Assembly (NCBI GenBank): GCA_946902875.1
Contig: OX336350.1
Coordinates: forward strand, 19,520,048-19,584,047
Source: Nematopogon swammerdamellus
Lineage: Eukaryota; Arthropoda; Insecta; Lepidoptera; Adelidae
DNA length: 64,000 bases
Direction of reading: 5' to 3'
Part shown: piece by piece, positions 1-10,900 of the stretch
Layout of the letters: every line of letters starts with the position of its first letter
Position numbering within the stretch: position 1 is the first letter of the stretch
The notes under the pieces: generated by a model
Database searches by the model: none
Told to the model about the DNA's origin: nothing
What the model saw: only the letters and a program-made list of their open reading frames with translations
Made by a program: the position numbers and the translations under genes

Positions 1-90
1 GGTTTCCTCTTCAGTGATTTTGGTATCTTGGTCGCTCTTCTTTGAACTCTTTCTAGGAGAGTAATATCTTTGACGAAGTAAGTAAGTACA
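1..90 (-). pseudogene. LINE reverse transcriptase fragment (CR1/Jockey-like, C-terminal)
   Basis: Read on the minus strand, the first 90 bases give a peptide containing [11 protein letters not shown], a signature of the segment after the reverse transcriptase domain in CR1/Jockey-type non-LTR retrotransposons. The window edge cuts it. The same signature occurs in the relic at 12300-12770. No intact frame is visible, so this is a dead fragment. Confidence 0.6.
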
Positions 91-494
91 CTGTCATGCA
101 TTGCAGAAGTGAGAAATCAAAAATACCGCATCAAATACACTAACTAAACCACTCTAACAACCAAATCCATAGAGCCTGGAGGTGCCTAAGCCCCCAAATG
201 TTATTGTTAGTAGAGCTGTCAGTGAGCCCACAATAATTTACCCTGTTTTCCGGGGTGATTTTCCAAGTTATATCAAATTAAAGCAAGCGGGAGAAGGAAA
301 CAAGCTTTATGTAATGTTTTAAAATCCATTATTGCGTTTAAAAAAAACGCTACATAATTGACGCAAGTGGATTAATTAAACTATAAAGATGTCCAACGCG
401 ATGTCTGATTAGCTATAGATTATATATTGGCTATCAGATAGCCCATCAATATTACATTTAAACGAGGTCGTTACATTAAACAAAGTTCTGTACC
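91..494. other. intergenic, nothing recognised
   Basis: AT-rich sequence with no convincing exon, RNA gene or repeat family member that I can recognise. Confidence 0.5.
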
Positions 495-975
495 GTGTGG
501 GGTCGGTACTTAAAAAGAATAGCCCCACTGCATCTCTCCCCATCGCATGTCGTAAAAGTCGACTAAGGGATAAGAAAATTCGTCAGCCTCGGTAGCTCAG
601 TGGTGCGGTCAGTCGACTGTTGTTAAGCACACCTGAGCGCGGTCAGTCCTTGGATGGGTGACCACTCGACCGTTGGAGGCTGACCGTGGTTAGGATTCCA
701 CGTTAAACTGTAGGTCCCTTCCCTTCTTACCTTACTAGGTGGTAGGGTTTATCCCGGCCGGGTCGATACCACCGCACTGAGCGAAACGTCGGTCGAAACG
801 GCTATGTAAATAGTTCGTGTTTTTCGTCCAGTTCAGTGTAGCCAGCGCGAAATGAAGGGAAGCACTGACATGGCACCTAGTTCACCCGTTGTTATGGGCT
901 GACATCCGGATCTTGTAGGTGATGTAGCCAGTCAATCGTGTCCGTTTCAATAAAAACAATAAAAATAAAATAAAA
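495..975 (+). mobile_element. SINE copy with tRNA/5S-like head (family SINE-1)
   Basis: From 582 the sequence has a tRNA-like A box (TAGCTCAGTGG), then a stretch resembling the 5S rRNA internal control region ending in TTGGATGGGTGACC, then the family body (ACTGTAGGTCCCTTCCC, GTAGCC, GGCACCTAGTTCACCC) and an A-rich tail at about 950-975. At 495-580 a different module with GGGTCGGTACTT and a GCATGTCGTAAAAG-like stretch lies directly upstream; it replaces the tRNA/5S head in other copies such as 21826-22150. Many other copies lie in the window on both strands. Confidence 0.8.
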
Positions 976-1463
976 GTTCTATGGAGATTTACAGGCTGTG
1001 GACTAAAGGCGGTTTTTTTATAACCACAAAAAAAATATTCCAAGTATTTTACAACACAGGGTACTTTAGACCAGTAAGCAAATAAAGTTTCATTTAAGTA
1101 CTGATAAAAGTATCCTAGGTTGTGTTGTGGTATCCATGAACCCAAGAACATCTTGCATGAACCAGTTCATGTGGTGTTTAGAGCAGTCACGTGACATGGA
1201 CAGAAAGGCATCCGGATCCTTTCTTGACGGGCTGATAATTTGTATCGTTTTTATAAATGCAATCATTTCAATGACGGGAATAGTAATTTATTTGACAACA
1301 AATAACTTATCATTTATGACTTGCTTGCAAAGAAATGAAAGTTATCTATCAGTTAATCACAGACCACAAAGACACAGAAATAAATATAAAGAGCTTTAAA
1401 ATGCAAAATAGAGTATGTAAAGTCGGCCCTGACAATACTGATATTTGCAGTAATACCTAATTC
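976..1463. other. intergenic, no gene seen
   Basis: AT-rich. Short open frames are present on both strands but show no family signature and no supporting splice structure. Confidence 0.5.
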
Positions 1464-1506
1464 CAAAGAGTTTGTATTACGTCAGCGACGTAATACAAAC
1501 TCTTTG
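1464..1506. repeat. perfect 43-bp palindrome
   Basis: Two 20-bp arms (CAAAGAGTTTGTATTACGTC and its exact complement) are separated by three bases. It is probably the remnant of a small fold-back transposon. No coding context. Confidence 0.85.
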
Positions 1507-2015
1507 CCTAATTCAAATGAAGAAATGGGTCATTCTTGAGCCCCTCGATTTTCACTGTCCTGAAGCAAAATTGCTACTTATTACAAAAATTTGCACATGA
1601 AGTATTTTTTTCCTTGAAATTTTAACTATAAACTAACTGGGCAAATACTGAAATAGCGTAAAATATAAAATTAAATAAGGCAAAAAAATTATCAAACCCC
1701 CAAAAATTGATCTCACTGGCGCGTCCACGGCCCAGATTGTTACACAAAACCATCTATATTTTTTTTTCTGTGCAATTAACTGATATGATATTATTTACCG
1801 TGCAAGGTGATTAGTTGTTCATTTCCTAAAAAAGGTTTTATAAAGCGTATTTTATATATATTTTATTTTATTTAGTTTTAAAATTTTGTCCGAGACCTAA
1901 CAATGATTTCACTGGCGCATCACAAAATCGCGCGTACATCACTAGCGGAACGGTTAAAAGACGCGTGATCGACCGTTTGCCGAAGAACGTCAGTCGTGTT
2001 TCAAGCAGCGGGGAG

Positions 2016-3109
2016 CAGTGTTGCCGCTTAGGAAAAAAGAAAGTCACCAGACTATTGCCATAAAGTCACTAGAATTAGGGAAAAAATTACTTCAAAGAGT
2101 CACTAGAAGTCACTAAATATTTTTATCAGAGCTCTATTTATAATTTTACAAAATACATTTTTTTATAAGTTATATTAAAATAAAACGTGAAAATGTTTAT
2201 ATACCTACAATGTTTATACTTATATAATTAAAAATTCAATTAATTGAATAATTTCATCTTCTTCCGGCACAGGGAAGGTGGATCGTTCTGTAGAAGTTGT
2301 AGCTGTTGATTCTGTTTCTCTATTTATGGTTCTCGTAGTTTTCGTAATTTTTGACAGGACTTCGGGAGGTTTAATGTAAGTGTGGCAGCTTTCTTTCACA
2401 AGTTTTAGTTGGTTGCATCAAAAGTATTGAATTGAGAGTTTTGGTGGCTAGTCTATTTCGTAGTTTAGTTTTTACAATGTTCATTGTACTGAAAATTAGC
2501 TTGTACAGGCAAAGGTATATACAGCCAAAGCGATTGTTTTGATTAATTCGTTCAAGTTCGTAGCGTCGATGATGATTAGTAAATGATGTGATGAAGAACA
2601 TGTAAAATCTATGAGGGTATACAGCCAAGTCAATGTTCGTGCTTAAAATTTTATCACTATATTCTTCTTCTTTTTTTAAATAGTGGCAACCAAACGAATA
2701 GGAAATTCGTTTATTACTGCCAGTATCCAGTGACGGAGTTGCACGGTATAAATTTGTGATTACTTTTTATAATATATAAAACAAAATAATTTTGAAAGGA
2801 ACGAAGCATTTGAAGTTACTAGTTTGCATGCACAAATTCTGGAAGACACATACTTAGTTGTAAATAAGAAGATGAAAATAAATAACTAAAACATTATACA
2901 TATATTTATATACAATTAATTACAGTCTTACGTCATTACATTTTATAAATTTTAATATATATTTTATAACATGGGAATTGTTAGTCACTATATTAAAAGT
3001 CACTAAAAGTCACTAGATTTTTTTTAGTGACATAATCTTTAAAAAATGTCACCAAAGACGCCAAAAACTCACTAGATCTAGTGACAAAGTCACTAAAACG
3101 GCAACACTG
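2016..3109. mobile_element. hAT-type DNA transposon, degenerate, with intact 8-bp target duplication
   Basis: The element begins CAGTGTTGCCG and ends with the exact complement, CGGCAACACTG. It is flanked by identical 8-bp copies GCGGGGAG at 2008-2015 and 3110-3117. Terminal CAGTG-type ends plus an 8-bp duplication are the hallmark of hAT transposons. The subterminal regions carry many copies of GTCACTA/TAGTGAC, typical of transposase binding clusters. An internal minus-strand frame (about 2640-2225) contains KLRNRLATKTLNSIL, which resembles the C-terminal dimerisation region of hAT transposases. The frame is broken, so the element is non-autonomous. Confidence 0.85.
2371..2628 (-). pseudogene. 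hAT transposase C-terminal relic
   Basis: This frame, inside the hAT element, reads FSTMNIVKTKLRNRLATKTL near its C-terminal half. This matches the pattern of the hAT dimerisation domain, where a KSKLRNRL-type stretch precedes the last helix. The upstream catalytic parts are absent and the element is only about 1.1 kb, so it cannot encode an active transposase. Confidence 0.45.
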
Positions 3110-3117
3110 GCGGGGAG

Positions 3118-3574
3118 TGGTTGAGCGACTCCTCGCTGCGTTCCCGAAATACGAAGGTAAGAAATTGATTCCACTGGCTTGGTTCTGGTACATCGTTGAT
3201 TACTCTGGCTGAATTTTATTTATAGTGGCTTGTTCCAAAATCAATTAAATGATCTATATACAATACTCAATGTAGCCATTATCTACTGTGTTAACCTCAT
3301 TACTCTGATTTTAGTACATTCGCGGTAAATGACAAATTTTCATTAAAAAATGATTCCCTTGGCATTGATTCCACTGGTTTTATAGCCTGGGTAATCAATA
3401 TTTGCTTAGTTTATCCCAGAAAAAACGTTTGAATTGTGCGGAAAGGCATCTATTACAATTCATTATTATTTTAAAGCAATGTCTATAATCTGACATATAT
3501 TTATTTATTAAAATTCTTTATTTTTACACCAATACACGGGACAAAAAGGTCAGCTTAACGCTAAACAGCATTTT
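3118..3574. other. flank of the hAT insertion; GATTCCACTGG-type repeat only
   Basis: AT-rich, with two copies of the GATTCCACTGG motif (about 3168 and 3366). No gene seen. Confidence 0.5.
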
Positions 3575-4130
3575 ATTTTAGCTAACCTATGGGTATGATG
3601 AAGGTATTGTAGGTGTACAGCAGTGATAGTGCAATGGGCTTGTATGTACAATACAGTTGTATTACGTAAATATAATATGAATACATGAGTACTGTCACAT
3701 CACACATTACATACACATCAAGGAATCCACTTTTTGCGTCGCATATATAAGGTGCTTCGTTATTCATGTCAAAAACTTCGGGAGGGCTACACACACACTC
3801 AAACAAACACGTTACGCAAAAAAAAATGTTTTTAGCATTACTTTTCGGGAAATTTAACAAAACATGTTTGCTACCTAAACATTAAATAGATCAACCTGTG
3901 TGTACTAGTAGGTAACTTACAATGTACGGGGTCAATGATCGTACTATGTTCAAACGCAAAACAGCTGTTTGTTGTGTTTTTGAATGGGTGTGCGTGTGTC
4001 AGTGTGAGTATGTGTGGGTGAGTACCCACACATACTTACAATGACACACTTCACTTACACTAGTCTAGTAGTTAGGAACTTACATTTTTGTTTTTTTATT
4101 TTTTTTATATAGAAAGCGCGACATGTGGCA
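3575..4130. repeat. fold-back family copy, shared with 38210-38640
   Basis: The stretch containing AACTTCGGGAGGG, CACGTTACGC and TTTCGGGAAATTTAACAAAA reappears nearly unchanged at 38230-38350, followed there by the same GTAGGTAACTT and ACGGGGTCAATGA segments. Two separate copies in one window indicate a dispersed repeat, probably a MITE. Its protein-like open frames are not conserved. Confidence 0.6.
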
Positions 4131-4279
4131 TCGTTTCACTTACGAGTAGGTGACTTACGATGCCCATGGACATTCTGTGATGCACGCGGATTGCAAATGC
4201 CATGCCGGCCTGACAGGAGCCTTTTCACGCCCCTTTTGAAAAACCCCAGGCTGTACTTGGGAGGAAATAGATGAGCTCC

Positions 4280-6280
4280 CTGCTCATCTATTTCCACGCA
4301 CTAGTTCCACATTTTCCCGGTATGTCGATCATCGCGCATCCACGGTAGGTCGATTGTATAGTGGTGCATACCCTGCCCAGTACGCGTAGTGCGGAGGTGG
4401 AATGGGGACGATGGAATCGCCTTAAAGAGCTCCTCCGAACACTCCCCGTGAAATAGATGATAGAACACACTTAGGGAGCCGACGTCCCTACGGAGTTGCA
4501 GCGGTTCTAAGTCGCGGGACACCACAGGGTCATCCACAAGTCGCACGGCACAACGCAAGCTGGTATTTAGCTGAGCCATTCCACAGGCGCGAGCAGTACT
4601 CCAAGCAAGACCTAACCTGCGTATTATACAACGTCAGTTTTTGGCTCGCCGTGAAGTACCGCTTCACCTTGTTGAGTACACCCAGCTTTTTTGAGGCCAG
4701 CTTGGCCTTGCCCTCAATGTGACGTCGGAAGTTTAAGTCGTGCGGCAGTTCGACACCGAAGACCCCGAGGTGGTCGCTTAATTTCAGCGACGTGTTTTGG
4801 AAGGAAGGAGCTGGTGTGAACGCCGTTCTTTTCGCACTAAAAGCGCACACTTGTGTCTTCGATTCGTTGAACACGACCAAGTTGCTCCGGCCCCATTCGG
4901 CAATCGGCTTTTTTTTTTATATAATCCGGTATGGGTGGCTTAGTTGGAGGGGCTAAAGCGCATGCCCCGACCAGCCAATATCACCTCCGAGAAGGTAGAT
5001 GCCGGAGACTTCCCTGGATTGCTGGCTATACTGGACTAGAGGAGAACACAACCGAGGCTGCTATGCGGCCATCTTACATCCAGTACGGTGGTACCAACCC
5101 AGTCGGCCACAATTTGAGTCTACCACCTAGTAAGGGGCAAGGGAAGGGACCTACAGTTTTACACCGGTTCCGAACGGTGAAGCAGCAGGTGTAGGTATGC
5201 ACGTAATTTTTTCGTCAGAAAAAACTCATTGGTACACGCCGACGGGATTAGAACCGCGGACCTCTCGCATGAGAAGCCGATGCCCAAACCACTCGGCCAC
5301 CCGCCTCTAAAAGGCTAAAACCCGACTCGAGGGTTTGCTCGAGTTCGGACACAAGTGTTCGCCTCTTCTCGTCCACATCACTCCGTCTGGCTGAAAGGTG
5401 ACTAGTGTAGGATCCATGCGCCGTACTGTCGTCTGCATAAAAATGTATGTTGCCGAGTGGCAGCATATCATTGATATGCAGAAGAAACAGTGTGGGAGAC
5501 AACACAGATCCCTGTGGTACACCGGCATTCACTGACATGGCGTCCGACGAGCATCCGTCCACGAGGACCTGAATGTTACGCCCATGTAGAAAGTCGATTA
5601 CCCAGTCACAAAGGCCAGAAGGAATTCCGTACGCCGGCAGCTTACCCAAAAGCGCCTTATGCCAGACCCGTCAAATGCCTTGGCAATATCAAGTCCAATT
5701 GCCAAGGATTTACCATACCCTTCAAGCGCTTCCCCCCAAAGGTGAGTAACGTACGCTAGGAGATCACCAGCTCACCGGTTTGGCCGGAAGCCGTATTGCC
5801 GATCGCTGATGAGATTATTCGTCTCCAGGTACGTCATGAGCTGCGTATTGATAACGCGCTCAATCACCTTGCAGAGGAGGGAGGTAATTGCTATGGGTCG
5901 GTAGTTTGACGGGTCAGAGCGATCGCCCTTTTTAGGGACAGACTGAACGAAAGCTGATTTCCAAGCTGCCGGCACGCGGCCAGTAGAGTACGAGAGGCGA
6001 AAGAGGCGCGTCAGTACTGGAGCCAGCTCGGGAGCACACTTTTTCAACACCAATGTAGGCACTCTGTCCGGCCCACTCGCTTTCCTGACGTCTAGGGCAA
6101 GAAGCTCCTTCCGTACAGTTCTCTGTCGGAACTATACTTCGGGCATGGAGTTCTCACACCGGATTGGGGAGAAGCTCCCCCATCATCCAGGTGGGAGTTC
6201 TCCCCAAAAAGAGATACCAGAAGGTCGGCTTTATCTTTTGCGGAGTGAGTCAGTGATCCTCTAGTGCGCTGCAGAGGTGG
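4280..6280 (-). mobile_element. broken LINE (CR1/Jockey-like), reverse transcriptase and C-terminus
   Basis: Read on the minus strand, 6062-5772 carries the start of the reverse transcriptase with KKGDRSDPSNYRPIAITS and an RQYGFRP motif. 5649-5248 carries GVPQGSVLSPTLF and the catalytic YADD box. 4880-4301 carries the thumb-like part with LNKVKRYFTASQKLTLY and a terminal RVW-like region. The pieces lie in different frames, and a SINE splits them at 4905-5312, so the element is dead. I see no endonuclease domain, so it is 5' truncated. Confidence 0.85.
4905..5312 (-). mobile_element. tRNA-derived SINE (family SINE-2), inserted in the LINE
   Basis: On the minus strand it begins with a tRNA-like unit: GTGGCCGAGTGGTTTGGGCA as A box and a GGTTCTAATCC-type B box. 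Then follow the family body (GAGTTTTTTCTGACGAAAAA, CACCTGCTGCTTCACC) and a 3' end with TAATCCGGTATGGGTGGC-like sequence and a poly-T/A run. A + strand copy lies at 23842-24240. The head resembles a class II tRNA (Ser/Leu type) by its GGCCGAGTGGTT start. Confidence 0.8.
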
Positions 6281-7540
6281 AAGTCAGGAGCGGCAGAAAT
6301 TCGACTCGACAGATTTGGCGAGAGACCAGAACTCATGGCTCCCAGTTGGGTACCGGTTCAGCCTATCGCCAATTCTGCCCATATGCTCGAATTTAGCCCT
6401 ATAGGGCTTACCTACATTTAGGTACTTACCTACATTTACAAAAATTGCTGGAAATAGCCACCTTGCACTCGGATGCAAAGAGTGGCCTTCCTCACGATGC
6501 TCTGATTCACACGAACTAGAGTGTCACTGTCATATACCGAATGTGTTTACGATCCGAACACGCAACTCTTCTTCATTCTCCACGGTGGTGTGACCATGCT
6601 GGCCATAAACTAGGTCCTTGGCCCATCTGCAGAGTCCCCACACATGAAAATCTAGCGGCCGTACATACGTCATAGTATCTTGCTCATACATCGTCACACA
6701 CAGCAGCAACTAAGTTCCAGTTTGAGTCTCGGTAACCGGTATTTTGAAATTGCTTGCTATTTTCCTGTAATCGTTTCAAAGATAGTTTATTCATTTCAGG
6801 CAATCATCGCACCTCGAAAAAAACAGACTCGGGAAGAGAGACTAGAAAAAAAAGGAATAGCTGAGCGTCTCTACGTGATTGTTATGAGAGGGTGTCGTTT
6901 TTAATAATTCTTTAATTTCTTTTTAAATGATTTAATGTTAATGTTGTTATAGCAATGCGCATAAAAAAATAAAATGAGGAGAAGACAGGTAATTATTGTT
7001 TTAATCAACCTACAAGTAGGTAATTATTACTAGTGAGTGAGAATCAGCGTTTAAGTGCATTATTGAATATTTGAATTGTGTTTAACATGTTCGAAAAGAT
7101 TTGTTGGAGGCGATTATTTGCTAAAAATAAAAGCCAAACAATTAAAAATTAACTTTTTTTGATTCCCTTGTCACTCTGTATTGATTCCCCTGGACATGAA
7201 ATTTTCATATCAAATATCTTTGCATACATACCTTAGAATTTGGTGCCTAATCGAAATTTATGTTTCTTATGCATCTAACTTTAATGTTTGATCACAGGTT
7301 TTATAAAATTTTAAGATTTAAAAACTGCCAGTGGAATCAACTGAATACGCCCAATCTCAAGAATGACCCAAATACAATATCACACAAAAGACTTGGCTGC
7401 ACGGTCAAACGACCTTCGCATTTCCGTAAGGATAAAAAAGCAAAAAAAAATAATTATTCTTTGGGGGACGAAATTAGGGTCTGGCACCGAGAACAAAGGA
7501 ATAGGATTGACTCTTGCGCTATAGATCAGCTGATTGTAAC
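6281..7540. other. no gene recognised; end of composite repeat
   Basis: Contains short spurious frames and, at about 7140-7369, the right end of the composite repeat. A polyadenylation-like AATAAA occurs in AT-rich context but no gene is associated with it. Confidence 0.45.
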
Positions 7541-7544
7541 ATAA

Positions 7545-7660
7545 CCAAAAAAATAACCAGGGTTAATATAAAGAAGATGCGTCGCTAGTCGCTACGCGAC
7601 GCATCTTCTCTTTAATCCTAACCTAATATTGAAGCGGTGCATGTAGTTTTTGTTACGTTT
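7545..7660. repeat. hairpin module and CGCCTCAACATTAGG-type repeat (family F)
   Basis: AGAAGATGCGTCGC at 7572-7585 is exactly complementary to 7596-7609, leaving a 10-base loop. It is followed by CCTAACCTAATATTGAAGCG. The same modules recur at 46230-46360, 47220-47310, 59256-59335, 59610-59660 and 63443-63520, so this is a dispersed non-autonomous element family. Confidence 0.7.
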
Positions 7661-7900
7661 CGTTTCGTACATGTGGGTGCGCGCGAAAACAGCTGATCTT
7701 CCTATGTTCTTTCATGTGCCGCTTGCACGAAATTATGGTTGACATTTTTCGTATTGACATCCCTGTTTTGACATTTCTTATTTTTTTGTTTCATCATTTC
7801 AATTTCGTTCAGGTTGAACGGAACGACACGAATTATTATTTATTTTGGTTGAGTCTCGAGTTTTCGCTCTATAACTTCGCTTTCGCAAGCCGACGCAGAG

Positions 7901-10900
7901 ATGAGCTATCTCAGCGACCTTTCTCAATCGAGCGAGTACCTGAGCTTTCGCTCCAGTGTTCCATTGCGCAAGATCGTCGTCGACTCCGATGGCTCGAGGG
8001 TTTGTATCTCTTTGTTTTCACCAGTATCGTAATATCGTAATGCTTTTCTTCGTGGTGGCTTTTCTTAATCCGGAGTGCCACTGCTTAGCCGATATCATTG
8101 GACGTGAGTCAATACAATCTTTATTGGATCAAGGGTTCAATTAATTTTTGCGTCTACCCTCTGGTTTTATGACCAATCCGATAAACACAATGTTGTGTAA
8201 AACTACGCAGCAGTTGAACAATTTGTAAGGTAGAATCAACGAATTAAAAATTATCGGGAAGTGGCATACATCGCACCGAATTGAGGCGCGCTATTTGTGA
8301 GCATTCAGCACACTCTCCAATCGTTGTCTCCCTTATACGTATCAAATTGCCATTTAACCATCTTACTCTATCGACGTTCACAGAGCGGAAACGTAACGTG
8401 TTGTATGAGGCGCTCGCGCACTTACGCTGTTTTAAATATTGGCAATACAGAAGAACTCCAATCGCACCTTTCTACCGGTAAAATGTATGACGAGGGCCTG
8501 TCCAGAAAGTAGAATGTCGTTGGGTAGAATACATTTTTATAAATATAACAATATTTCAACCGTTCAAATATTTTTCACAGTTCAGTGTAGCCGGCATGAA
8601 CACAAGCAAAACACTAGCATTGCACCCTACCTCCGCAAGGTATATGGCCTAAATGATCTGACACCATTGTGATGTAGCCAATCATTTAGCTGTCACCTCG
8701 TTCGGGTGTTGGACAACGGAGTGGATAAGGTTACATATATAAATGCATAACACACACGCTGAATCCCGACAATGGGGTAAGCAGAATAATCGGTGTTTTG
8801 CTGCAAGAACTCTGGTAAATTACAGCACAACACCGAGAACCACGTTTCGCAAAGTATTCGGACAAGATATCTATCAAGCAGCATGTAAGGCATGAAGGAA
8901 GACCCACCTGCTGCATGACTCGTAGGAAGTTTTTTTTTTTTTTTTTTATGGAACCTGGCACGGTTGGCTACATCACCTACAACATCCGTGATGTCAGCCC
9001 ATAACACAGGGTGAACTAGGTGCCATGTCAGTGCTTCCCTTCATTTCATGTCGGCTACACTAAACTGGACGGAAAACACGAACTATTTACATAGCCGTTT
9101 CAACCGACGTTTCGTTCAGTGCGGTGGTATCAACCCGGCCGGGATAAACCCTACCACCTAGTAAGGTAAGAAGGGAAGGGACCTACAGGGAAGTACCGCG
9201 CCAAGGTGAGACGTGGCGAGCCTGTCGCCCTTTAGCACGGCATCTTGCCCTTATCCCTTAGTCGCCTTTTACGACATGCATGGGGAAAGATGTAGTGAGG
9301 CTATTCTTTTTACATACCGGCCCCACACGGTAGCCCCCATAGATAAGGTTACATACCAAAAAAAACTCGCCAAGTGTGAGTCGAACTCGCGCACCGCGGT
9401 TTCCATATCGCCATGTCATGGCTAGTGCCACTCACGCCATCTAGATGGTGTGTTATGAAATGCTTCATATTAGTTAAATGGTATGATTAGTTAAAATGCT
9501 TCATAATCTATTCGGTAGATGGCGCGCGCGCATACACTTTTTGGTTTCTTCTATGGGAACCCCTGTGAATTTTTTACTTTTTCTTATTTTTATTATTTGT
9601 TGTTATATCACCCATAATAGCACATATTCTGTGAAAATTTCAACTGGCTACCTATTACGGTTCAAGAGATACAGCCCTCGGACGGACGGATAGACAGACA
9701 GACAGACAGACAGACGGACGGCGTAGGCTTAGTAATAGGCTTCTGTACGGGATACGGAAACCTAAAAATTAATATGATAAAACATTATAGGCATGGCGTG
9801 TATTCGACTCCGGTCCCAAGTCTGTGTCGTGCCCGCTCGTGTGTCTACCGCCTGTCTCCGGCACCGCCGACGTATTCTTCAAGCAAGTGCTGGCGCTCGC
9901 CTCGCGCGGCGTCCGCGTCATCGCGGCAGAACCGCCCGCGTATTGGAACATGAAGGAGTGGTGCGACGGCTTCAAGCGGTTGATTGATTTCTTGGAGCTG
10001 GATAAGGTCCACGTGTTTGGCGCTTCTTTGGGTAAGACTTGGAGTTTCCTATATTCAAAACCAAGCGGCGGGTGGTCGAGTGGTTTCGGCATCGGCTTCT
10101 CATGCGATAGGTCCGAGGTTCGAATCCGGTCGGAGTGTACCAATGAGTTTTTTCTGATGAAAAAATTTACGTGCATAGCTACACGTGCTGTTTCCGTTCC
10201 GTTCGGAACCGGTGTAAAACTCTAGGCCCCTTCTCTTGCCTCTTACTAGGTGGAAAACTTTGCTTTCCCCATAGAACACACAGTATAAATTCACAATCAA
10301 AAAATTCAAAAACAGTCAATTGATTCCTACGTAATTTCTGGCAGGATGGTAAACAATTTTCTAGTCTTACTTTATTTCAAATGCATTATTTGAAGAGATT
10401 ATTTCATTAGCTTTTTTTTTTTTTTGTTTTTTTTTTATGGAAACTGACACGGTTGGCTACATCACCTACAACGTCCGTGATGTCAGCCCATAACACCGGG
10501 TGAACTAGGTGCCATGTCAGTGCTTCCCCCTTTGATCGTGCCGGCTACACTGAACTGGTCGGAAAACACAAACTATTTACATAGCCGTTTAGACCGACGT
10601 TTCATTCAGTGCGGTGGTACCAACCCGGGCGGGTTAAACCCTACCACCAAGTAAGATTAGGAGGAAGGGGACCTACAGTTTTACGAGGAATCCGAACCTC
10701 GGTCAGCCTCCAACGGTCATCCATCCAAGTACTGACCGCACCCAGCGTTGCTTAACTTTCAATAGCAACAGTTGAATGTCTGCACCACTGAGCTAACGAG
10801 GCTGACAATAGGTGGTGGTAGCTACACATAGGTGGGTATATGATTTGTAATGGGGGAATTGTCAAATGTTTGTTCTGAATGGAACAAAAATTTGGAATGG

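Larger units (their letters stand above)
1527..7369. repeat. composite repeat region bounded by a 14-bp inverted repeat
   Basis: GGGTCATTCTTGAG at 1527-1540 is matched by its exact complement at 7356-7369. Between them a motif of the form GATTCCACTGG recurs in variants at about 1717, 1903, 3168, 3366, 7162 and 7187, with an inverted copy near 7330. This suggests one old element later split by a hAT insertion (2016-3109), a fold-back copy (3575-4130) and a LINE with SINE (4280-6280). The family is not recognised, and the pairing of the two ends is an inference. Confidence 0.4.
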
